The notes beneath the pieces are model-generated. The model was not told where the DNA came from. It saw nothing but the letters and a program-made list of their open reading frames with translations, and searched no databases. Positions 25,801 to 37,800 of a DNA stretch of 64,000 nucleotides are shown piece after piece; positions within the stretch are counted from its first letter, which is position 1, and the number at the start of each line of letters is the position of its first letter. Source of the stretch: Aporrectodea caliginosa (lineage: Eukaryota > Annelida > Clitellata > Crassiclitellata > Lumbricidae); assembly GCA_020284085.1 (NCBI GenBank), contig JACEVL010000157.1:62001-126000 (forward strand), written 5' to 3'. Made by a program: the position numbers and the translations under genes.

Positions 25801-28800
25801 ATGAATTAAGGAAGCCTGTGGAAAAGACGAACCTTCAGGATCCAGGTTTGTTGCTATCTTACAAACCTTTGAAGTTCCAGGTACTTGTCACTTTTTATCG
25901 CTTAACTACTGACAGACTGGTGATTTTTTACATGAATAAGCATGATCCTTTTCTAGAAATGGGACCACTTGTTACAAATGGCCTTTCAAACATTTTGCCC
26001 AGGCCAACACTTTTATAAGGGGGAGCCCGGGATACTGACAACTTTGGCTTATTTGGTTTAATATTTATGCATTTCATTTTCTGGGTGGTGACCAACTGAC
26101 CGGATGGATGGATGGATGAGAAAGGGGTAGCTGTCGTCGACGTGGCATGCGCCTGCAGACGACTTCTTAGGTTTTCTTGGTGCTGTCTTCTGTTTTTAAG
26201 TGATCTTGTAGGGCTTTTATATTACTCTTGTACATCTGGTATCAGCAATAATCCCTGGGTTACATATTTACATGTATAAATGTATAGATAACTTTTTATC
26301 TGTAGGTGTGCTGGGATGTCCACGTACCTGTCTACATTCGATCCTCACCGTATTGTCACGAGGAGTTGATTCGCGGTCTGGGCCAACATGTCTCTATCAT
26401 ACCCCTAAGCTGGCTGAATTGGCTTATCGTATGATCTACGTGCTCTGTTCTAATCAGCATACGTATGGTCCGACTTTACGCTACCTTCGAATGCACGACT
26501 TCTTTCACAGACAGGCTGAGCATCTTCCATTCCAGCCAAAGTCATATGGTTTGTTTCTTAACATTTTGGTAATTAATGTGAAATGCATAATTTGATTAGC
26601 TTTGAAGATTTTTGTTTTACAAGTAGAGGGTCTGTTGCAATGCAACATCTGCTATCCAGGTAACATTGTTAAGCTGTGAACCCTTTCTGTTACAACAATC
26701 TGCTCAAGTCGTGCTACTCTGGTGGGGTTTGGAGTATATACATTTATAGCCTGGCTGTACCTTTGAGCATGCCTCCAAGTAAAGATAAATCATCAGGTCA
26801 CATTTGAAATTTAAATGTAAGTGATCAAGCTTTTTTAGTAAAATCTTCCTGTGTAGCCTTTAACTGGTGGATGAGTTTAAAATGTTACACTGGTAAAGAC
26901 TGCTGATATTTTTATATCTGAATCTGTGATTCAACTGCAGTGTGAATAATATGACAGCAATAGTTTATTTATATATTTGAAGCAAATTCTATGCGTGCAA
27001 ATAGAGTGACTATGATTCTGGGTGTGGAGTAAATCTGAAGAATGATCGTTAGATCTGTTGCTTAAGAGTTATGTCTGATGACTTGGTGTTTCTTATTCAT
27101 TGTTTCTGTGCTTTTCAGAGGAATCACTGTTAGTGCAGCAGTCTTGGTTGCTGAAGTCCGTTGTGGTTGAACTTCGTGTGACTTCAACCAACCGCCAGAG
27201 ATCTCATACTCAGCGCCTGATGGATCTTCTTCTGAGTGACTCTGCTGACGTAAAGTCTAAGCGTAAGTGGCAGTTGATAAATGATGCTGGTGTTCTATTG
27301 AAAATTTTTAGTATCTTTGCAATTTCATGGGATGTAACCAGCGTCTTGTGCGTCTTAACTGTCCCCGTATTCCTCATTTTGCATTGGTCAGTCAGGTATT
27401 GAAACCAGATTTGATTAAGGAATTAATGGAAGCAATTTTAGTTTTTGTATTCTGACAATGATTTAAGTTGTAAATATTACTGCTGGTAATATGATCCATT
27501 TTGCATGTATATTGTTGCAGGTTTGCGAAACGATAGCGCCTTTGAACCTGATTACCCACAATATGATGGAGAATATAGCATCGCAGGTCGCTTTCGACCG
27601 TTTCAGTCAGCATTTGGTATGCATCTTGCTGCTATGATACATCTACAGATGTCAGTACAAAATTAAAGTAAAACAAGAAAACTTAATAGAATGCACTTAA
27701 CATGTAACAAATTTCAACTTCATCCACAATGAAGGATCTTATCCCAATATTTTATTTCATTCTATGCACACCACTTGTAACCTCTCCAAGAGGTTAGAAA
27801 GAGCTAGCAGTTAAAAAGTCAGCAGCACCAATTAAATAATAAAAGATGTTTCAAATCACACCTCTAACAGTACACAAAAATGCAAGAAAACAATTCAAAA
27901 TATTGTGTGCGATTGCACGTAACTGCAGAGCTTCTTACAGTTGAAAGAAGTTACAATAGGCGTAGATTAGCTGGAGACTAACGTGTTTACAATGTTCAGA
28001 CAATGAGTAATAGTTTCAATAATTGTCATATAGTTGGTTGTTCTGTTTCGCTGTTCTGTTTAGCATCTGCTGAACTGTTGCAGAACCCTCCAAGAGGCTC
28101 CAAGCCCACAAACTTAAACTATGTAATATACACTACAGACTACCTATAGTAACTAACTTGAGTAATCTTGAGCAGTTTCAAATTTCTTGAACTAAGTAAA
28201 CTATTGACACTGCATGTCCTGTACTGCCGTCTTATCAGTTGAGCTGGGACAAATTTTTGACTGTACTGTATTAGATTCCCTTGAAGCCTAGCTGATCAAG
28301 TCAACCACACACAATATCATTTATAGGCCTAATACCTGCAAGTTTACTTACCAGTTCAATTACAGTTTGATACTTTGACGAAGAGTGTGCAATTGAAATT
28401 CATCAGTAATTTAGGTACTGGAATATAAGAATGCAACAGTCATCAGAAATTTGGCGAAGAGACTACTGTCCAAGTCGGCAATAGTCGAACAAGTCGATCG
28501 TTTATTTGTCAAGTCGATCAAGTTCAAGACAATCGTTGGCCGAGCCAAGTCGATCATAGCACTCGACTCTATCGATTGTGGGGTATACTGGCTGCACTGT
28601 GTGGTCCTCACAGTTGTGCAAACCTCCATGGCTAGTGTAGCTCTGGCTGTCACTGAGGTCCTGTCTGTGTTTCATCATTATTGTTTTTATCTTTGCAGTT
28701 GATGGCCACAGTTGTCGTAAACTGCTGAGCATTCTCAACTCGATTGACTTCGGCCTTGACTACCCAGCTCCAATGGAGCTAGACATATTCAGCCAGCCAC

Positions 28801-31800
28801 ATGTTGAACAAGTGATCTGTAGCTGTGAACAGCGTAATGAGGAGGGCCTGGCACTGTGCAACGTTAAGAACTTGCACAAGACTCTTGTAAGGGAGTGCAA
28901 TGGCATGACTGGTGCGCTGTCCAGTCAGAGTCCAATCATTTTACGAGTGAGTTCTGTATTGTATTTTCTGCTATAGATGGTTTTTGTGGTTAGTGGATTT
29001 TAATGTTTTTAAAGTTAATTTGATTGATGTACGTGCTCATATTTTTTAGATTTTGTCATGCCAGAGATAGTATTAATTAACTGCCTAGTGCTGATGTGGT
29101 TGCTTGCAGGAATCCTACGTGTACACAATAAGTAGTACAATCGGCATCTGACTTCAGAAGTTTGAAACATGCTGCAACTCTCGAGTTGTCTAATTGAGTG
29201 AAAAGAGTCACTGATTTGAGATGGTACAATTCTTGGAAATACGTTATTGGACTGGCATAGAAAGTCTGGTATTAGTGGGTCAGTGACATCAGCAAATCAA
29301 GGCACTCCTGTCGATACAAAATAAAAGAAACTGTTGACATTGTTAGCACAATATATTTCCTGTGGTTATTTTTGCTGTTTATCAGATGTATTGGTGCTAA
29401 ATGAAATTTTGCAATTGCAGTAGTCTTAACATGCTGTGTAAAGATTAACGTGATTTTTCTGTTCATTCAGGAGATTCAACAGGTGTGTGCAAGTGTGGTT
29501 GAACGCAATGCATACAAGGAGAAAGTCTTTGCACGACGACAGGCGTTTGATGCATGGAGACAGGCAGTTGAGATCCTGCTGACTGCTTGTCCCGTTGATC
29601 TGCTGCAGGGCGAGAAAAGACAGAATCTGCTTTTCGAACTTCTGCAAGATCTGCTAGACAAGGTGCTACAGTAATAATTTAATTTAATTTTCATTGACTA
29701 TGGCATATGAACTTCAGTTAGTTCTATCTATGAAAATGCAATATTTTTATTACAAGTAAATAATTTTGGATTGTTTTCCTGCATTTTCGTGTACTTTTAG
29801 AGGTGTGATATGACAAATCTTTTATTTATTTAATTGGTGCTGCTGACTTTTTAACTGCTAGCTCTTTCTAACCTCTGGGAGAGGTTACAAGTAGTGTGTA
29901 TAGAGTGAGATAAAATATTGGGATAAGGTCTTCCTTCTGGATGAAGTTGAAATCTGTTACATGTTAAGTGTATTTTATTAATTTTTCTTGTTTTTACTTT
30001 TTGTGTGTGTTGATGTTTACAACAGTATGATTGATGGTGCAAGTTTGGTTGAAAAGACTGGCATTCAGACTTTTGTTGTTTTCCATTTAATTGCTTTAGG
30101 TTTCAAAAGCGGATGCAGTGAGTGAGTTGACGTCTCCTGTGGCTGGGGTTATTCTGACACTTATGGCTCATCTGAGTCAGTGTTTCATTTCACCACAATC
30201 AGCAGCTGACCAGCTAACTGATCATGCACATTACGTTTCCATGCTGGGCGGTCATCATGAAGTGCCAGTCAGTCATGATGTGTCTACTATTCTGACGGAG
30301 GTCACGACCGGATCACGGACGCAGTACGCTTCTTCTTTTCAGGTTGTTCTGCGAGGACTTCTTGATCACATCATTCGATGCAGTAAGTACTTGAGGGGTG
30401 GCTTATTGTAAACAAAGTCTACAAAGGATGGTCCTCTGTGTTGGATTCAGTGCCTTTGAGGGTTATTGGAAAACAATGTGCTAATAACCAGATGTTTACA
30501 GATATATTTCTATATTCTCATGTCGTAATATGAATAAGGTGCTTTGAATAAATAGAAACCGAGATATTGGTAAGCTGTGTTTCTTAACAAGAAAAAATCA
30601 AGACCAGCATGCTAAACGTAACTGATACAAAGAATGAACCACATAATGTACCTGTAGTAATATTGTAACTTTGTAGTAATATTGTAACTTTGTAGTAATG
30701 TTGTAACTTTGTAGTAATATTGTAACTTTGTAGTAATATTGTAACTTTGTAGTAATATTGTAACTTTGTAGTAATATTGTAATAGTTAACAGTATAATGT
30801 CAAAATCTCAGCATCTTATATTTAGTTGTTATCAGAAAAAAGCCTTTGATGAACACATTTATTAGTTTCCAATGTTGTTGAATTCTTGTTTTATTGTTTT
30901 AGGTTCCAGTGCACAAAGAGTAAGGGCCTACCTGTATGGAGCTCTCTTGTATTACTTGGAAATTGCAAGAAAACCGAAGCCTCTTGAGCTGTCTGCATCA
31001 GGTAAGGACACTACTATGTTTGGTATTGTTAGTCTGTATCCCAGTCAGGGCAGAAATTGGTTCAAGATTTCTGCTCTTTCTGCACCCCTAGCCAACTCAG
31101 CCATAATTAGTACACTGACCATGCACTGTTGGTGGGAAGATGAGACAGCGAGGGAGAGGAATGGCACCCACCCTTATATTCCGAGGCTAAGAAAATGAAG
31201 TCGCTAACACATCACACCCATGGCTGCCTCAGGGCTAGCTTAAGGGCTGCTTAGTGTGTGTAGGATTACAGATGACAGTATTGTGTAACTCGGCTCTGAA
31301 ACCCAGTGCTGTCCATTTGAGTAGCATTGTTAATTCAGTCTGGAGCAGTTCACAAGAGTCTATTCAGAGGTCATATTCAATGCAACGCCATTCTCCTTTT
31401 GTGAAGTATTATATTAACTCAATATACTAACTAAGGCTGAGTCTGTGGGTGTCTTCCAAAACAGCAAGTTTCTCTTCAGAACACAAAATACTTCTCTTCC
31501 TCTTCTGATTTGGAAAGCCTTCACGTATAATAAATGTAGCTGAAGTCGGTTTAATTTGTTTAGGTTCCGTAGGTACATTATGTGGTTCTTTCTTTGTATG
31601 AGTTATGATGCCTTTTTTTTCTTTTTCGTAGTTTTTGTTGCCTAGACCACTGGTTTTAAGAGGTTAAAGACGATCGTAGCTTCATCCCCCGTGTGCTCTT
31701 TAAGTCAATATCAAAGAGATAACCCAATCCAATCCATCGGTTCATTGTCGTACTGACATTACACTAATAATTATAGCTATTTTCTCTCTGTTTTTCTTCT

Positions 31801-34800
31801 ATGTGAAAAGTTGCAGTCTGTCAACTTTCTATTTTCAATAAACGAAATTATATATATTTTTACTGCTTAAAAAGTTCCAGTGTTGCATATAGGCACTATT
31901 AGGCAGTCTGTAATCGAGATATGGCTGTGCAAATATCCTTCTAGTGGCTTTGATGCTGTAAATGTTTCACTTTAATGTAATTTAACATTTCTACACTGTG
32001 TTAAATTGTATTAGCTTTGCAACAGAATTGTTAAAGAATTTCATCTGAAGCAGCCTATGGCTTCAGAAGTGGTTCCAAATGTTCTAAGGTATATTCATGC
32101 TGCATTATATCTTGCTTTTAATGTTAAAACAGTGCTGCCAAGTTAGTATCATTAACTTACCTGTTAGTTAGCAGTGGTAGTCTTGTTTCAGCCACTGTGG
32201 AGCAGAGTGTAGCCTCAAGAATTGCCACAAAAGAGAGCGAGTACGAACGGCTGGCGAGAGAGAACACAGACACACTGAACAATTATGGACAGAATCTGAT
32301 GGACATCGTCTGCCGTGATGCGTGTGATGGGCATGATGTCGGTCGGGTAAGGTGTCATTCACTCATACATTTACACGAAGATTAGATTCAAAATAGTTAT
32401 GAAGTTTACAGTTATTGTACTTTGCAATTCAGGTGTTGCATTGAGAACACAGTGTTGTTCTAGGTAGCGGTTAAACTAATATCAGAGCCATGAAGCACGC
32501 AACTGTGCTTCATGGCTCTGATATTAGTTTGACCTTGACCAGGTTTTGCATGTTAGCCCTTCTTCAGTTTCTGTGAAATTGTCTTTGAGAAACAAAGTGG
32601 GTCTACTACCAGAGTTTACAGTCAATAAGGTTTCATACAGGCACCATGATAACTTAGACCAGTTCATTGTTGTTTGTTTGCTTCATGGGTTGTGTGTTTG
32701 TTCATGAACTTTTTATAAAATGAGCATGATGTGGGTAAAGTAAGACACTGACAAGTACTAATCGTAAGTCACTGTGTTGCAATGTTCACTGCAGTTTAAG
32801 TAGTGGGTGAGAAATGCCATTGTCTGGTATGTGAGTTACACTTAACTTCTGCTCTGGTAATTGTGTTTGTCCCAGATGTTAGCACTGGCTTGTTTGGACA
32901 TGATCCTGTCTGAAGACTATCAACAGGTGTGGCTCACACACATGTCATCAAAGGGTTACTTGCAGCATATCGTTGATATGTTGCTGCTTGATGATAAGCA
33001 ACTCCAGGCGTTGCTGCTTCCACAACCAGAACCACTGCGAGCTCTCTACATTTTCCAGTCAAAGATTGTGAGTGTTTTTTTGTACTTGTTAACATGGAAA
33101 GAAAGCGGTAACATTCATGAGCATAGGCGTAGCTACGTTGAGGCACGATTTCGATTGACTAATGACCCCAATGACCAGGATTTTGCCAATGGTCTGTGAA
33201 GTTGCCTCCTCTTGAATTTAAGTCTCGCTACATGCCTGTTCATGAGAGAATAGTACCAATCATTAGGTAAAAGAGTGATGATGGAAAAAGAAGTTAGGAT
33301 AGATCTTGCACTGGAGTATATGTTGCTGATTTATTACATAATATTTTGAATGGTTGCTACTGGTGGTTGACAATGTTGTATGACCTTAATGGCCATTGAT
33401 AGAGTACTATCGCCTGTGCAGTTGGATTATTCTGCAATTCTTTTGGATTCATTTGCTCACACGTTTTTCCTTTGTAACACTACAGTGCATGCTGACAAAG
33501 ACAAGTGCAGGTCTTCATGGAGCTCGACTTTTGCTTGACTGTGGTGTGACTTCACGCTTGGCTGAGTGTAGTGTCTTTGATCTGAGACCAGAACCAGACA
33601 GGTAGGCTGCTACAGTTGCTTTCGTTTTTCCCAATTGAATGTACAAGGATGACTGAGTTTATGTAATTGGTGATAGTGATAGATTCTTTGTGAATTTGAT
33701 TCAGGTTATCAGGACATTAGTAGTGGTGGTGATGTGTGACTGAACGCTCACTCTCCATTTCCGATTAGCAGGATGCTCTAAATGTAGCGGGAGTATATCT
33801 GTTGTTAATCGAAATTTTTTCAACCTGTTGTAAAATGTTCCACTTTGCTGATTTGGACTTCATAGGGATTTCTGTTATCCTGCTTTGTGTAATTGTCTTT
33901 AGTTAGTACTAGGCAGATATTGTGAGTAGTAGTTTCAGTTTAATGACACTGTGTGATAACAAAGATCATTAGCGTTTCCCTCCTCCTTCATCCAGACTTG
34001 GGACTAGCACTGATATTGTGAGGCATCGATGTTATAATTTTATATGAATTTTTAATTTTTCAGAGCAATGGAGGGATTTGTTCCATCTGTATTGACCCGT
34101 TATCGTCAGCAGATCTTGTTTCCAGTCCTTCGTCTATGTTTGAGCCTTTTAACTTCATTTGGATCTGGGAGCCAGCTTGCTGCAAGCCAGGTAAAGAAAG
34201 ACAATGATGCTCTTGTGCAGATATCAGCCTATGTTTTCTTGTCTTAGTTTACTGGTAATAAGTGCAGCTACTAACATTTTCAGCCAGGAAGTGAACTGTG
34301 CATGATAAATGCAAGTCGTTGGTTTCTAGGTGTTTCCTATGAATGTTTTGTTGGATTTCTGATTTCTGTACTTGATCCTTCAGTGTAGGATCACACATCT
34401 GAGGACTGTTTAAAGAGATTTGTAATAAATTAGGAATCACTTTGCTGTATGCATGCAACATCTCATTCTCTGTTCAGTTGTTATAAGGTTTCATAGACAA
34501 CAAAGTAGTTTAGTGGTCCATTTGTTATGCGCATTTTTGTCTCCTGTATTAGTTCTCAAGACTGTTAGATATTTTGTTGGCAAAATGTAAACCAGAAAAC
34601 AGCTAGGAGCAACAGGTCTTTTCCTTTTGGTTTCAACAACAAAGTGCCAATTTCATGTGATACAAAACCCAGACTAAGCAGAAAAACTTGATCTATCAAA
34701 ATGCAGCCACCTCATAATCAAAGACATGTCATTGGCACAAATGAGTAACATAATAATAATAATAATATTTTTTCTTTAATAAGCGCCTGACAAACGCACT

Positions 34801-37800
34801 GCGCTGTACATTTACATGTTATGCAATGAAACAATCTTAACTAGTTAACTACTAACAGAACAGACAGCCTGCAATACAACGGCGCTAATAGCCTACAAAG
34901 CATATCCGCCCTACGGGGCTCGAACTCGGTACCTCTCGCACTCTACGCCAGCTGTTATCCAACGCGCCACCGGGCCCCCCCATAAACATAAATTAAGCAA
35001 ACATATTTGTTGCAGTATACGTTATCTTGTGTTATTTGAAAAATAGGTATTGAAGTTTGTTGTTGCTCATGCGGACATCTTTCTAAGCATCTTACGTGAT
35101 CGCCAGTCTGTTCTGACACTGGAAGCTCTGCAAGAACTCCAGCTGACCACAGCAGTCATTGGTCAAGCAGCAGTTGATGGTCAGTGTTATTCACCTGTAC
35201 ATGCTTTTAAATTTGTAGAGTTGTCTAGGATGTGTTTGTCATAGGTTTGCGCAGCACGGACAAAATTTTGATCTTGATAGAATGCTGATGTTTCATTTAA
35301 CATACTGAGATTGCCAATCACTTTTAGTACATTCTTGTCGTTAAAGTGTTAAAGGTTCAGAGTGCCATAGGAATTTCTCATACATAACCTTGTAAATCAG
35401 TCTCATTGAATTGGTCTCAGATTGGTGGTAGTAGAGCATGGCTTTATGAAACACGTGATCTAGAGCGTGACTCTATTAAACACTTGAAATGTAATGAAAT
35501 ATAGATCCAGCAATGGAACTTTAGACTTCTGCATGTAATTTGTAGGTCTGCTTATCTGTTAAGCTTAATGTTAGTTTTATTAGGTTTAAGAAACTAAGAA
35601 TTTGGTTGAAGTTTTTGAATTTATTGTGTGTTTGGATAAATTTCATTCCGAATTTTGTCTAAAAGGTGGAGTGGAAGAATTTCTTTTGTCGGATGCAGTG
35701 CAGTCGGAATCTTTGGGAATTATAAAGCGTCTTCAGCGACAGATGTTTGCCTTGCTTCCGAAGTACTGCTTGACGGAGAGACAACAGAAGAGATTGGAGC
35801 AGAGCGTGGTTGGAGGTGCCAAAGAGGAAGAAGATGCTGACATTGCAGCTCAGATGCAGATTGTCATTGAAGAAATCTTAGCTAATGTTGTGACCTTGTG
35901 CAGGTCACTCATCTCAAAGCCAGGTAAAATGCAGTGTTTCATTCTTTATCTATCTCGTCTGTTTGTCATATCAGTTCTCTTTGTTTTTGTAGATATGTTT
36001 GAATATATTTCAGTTGCAAAAAAATTCCATTCGTGTCATCATGATGTATCAATCACAGTCTGCTGTTGTTCTGGATCTAAATTTCAGCTTTTCTTAAGTG
36101 TAGAATTTAGGTGGAAAGATACAACAGATTTTCCTAAGAATAGCTAAGATAGTTGTTCATTAAAACATAGTATAAAGTCATGCGTGTAAATTTGTGCATG
36201 AGATAAATTTTATGGTTGTCTTGTGAATTTTGCAGGGGCTACATCCAAGCAAGTGCGAATTCTGTTTGAGCCAAGCCTGGTGGAAGGCATGACACAAAAC
36301 ATTCGTGGACTTGAAGGTACCTCTATGTGTCTGACTCTGTATTCATTTATTTCTTTCAGTGGGCAGAGAGTTCAGCTTAGTCTGTTTTGCTAAGCCATCT
36401 TTAAATATCACCTTCATGAAGTGTTAACAGTTTTTGCAGAGAAAAGAATAATAAAAGTTGTTTTCAACTCTATGACAGTTTGATATTCTGAGGTAAATCT
36501 GGCCAAAAAATCTATCATGGAAGAAGTCACCACAAGCATATTGATTAGTTTATACCAAATGTTACCCATTCTGCAGTATTTTTTGACAGCAAGGACTGTT
36601 GTTGCTCAGCATTTTCAATTCTATTCCTGTATGAAATATGATATTTGACAAAGTCTTCAATGGCTTTTACTGGAAATGTCAGAATCCTCCTGCTTTCAGT
36701 GGTTAAGAAACTAAAGTAAAAAGGATTGTGTGAATCTGATGCTTTTGCATCGGGCTTTATTTGTACATTTACTGATAATACAATATGAATTGATTCCTGT
36801 TTTTTGGATAATTTATAAGTCAATTTGTCAATGTTTTGCTCAGATCTGACCACAACTATAGGAAACAATACTTCTCGGCCTTTGAATTTGGGCGTGATCG
36901 TTTATCTGCTGAACACGTCCACCCAACAGTTTATGACAACATTTGACTCTCATAAGCAGATTTATCACAAGTGCCTGAATGTGACTGATCTTTCAACCGA
37001 GGCTTTGAAAGAGGTAGGAAGCATCAATCATGCAGTCTTGGCTTAATAAATTTGAAAGAGCAATTAAATAATTATTTGAAGTACCGAAATGTATGATCTA
37101 CTAGTAGTGAATGACAGTGATGATAGTTATGAGATGCTAATTGATATTGCTTACCTAAGCATATTGCACAATCTATGGTGCCACAAAACTTGATAAAGAT
37201 TATTTTGCTCAGAGACATTGAATCAGTTTAGGCCTGAGAAGATACATTGCAGAAAGTGCCAATAAATCTTGGGGTGAGATTAGAATGAGTTGAAGACTAG
37301 AACAATTATAAACATGGAATGAAAATTTACTAGTGTTGTAAATGTTAAGGACTGGTCTAATTTTGCTTAACTGTCAACTGCAGCTGTAGCAATTCCCAAA
37401 ACGTTCGTGCTTCTTATTTATAGACTGTTGTAATGTCACAACTGAGTGAGTCAAATTAAAATTGTATATACTGTTTTTGTAATTAGGTTTCATGTTTTTC
37501 AAACCAGAACATCCACTTTAAAAATGTTCTTTTTGAAGTGTAATTATTTATGCTTTTTACTGTATGACTGAGTTTTTTCAGCATTTTTAAAATACAAAAA
37601 GGTTGTTTTGAGAAATTGTAATCGTAAATTTATATAGTGCCACTTCAAGAAATACTCCTCAGAGGTGCTCAATGAGAAATAGATCTTTTGAATGTTTTCT
37701 ACATGAGTGGGTTTATTTTTATGTTAAAGACAGATGTGGTAGTTTAACCCTTTAACGACGATGCGTGTACTAAAATGTATGGGAAACCATAGGTAGCTCG

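Noticed and set aside
28411..28702. Open frames with repeated AAGTCGATC segments before NUP205 exon 26
   Set aside because: Low-complexity intronic sequence; the real exon starts at the 28698 acceptor and joins in another frame.
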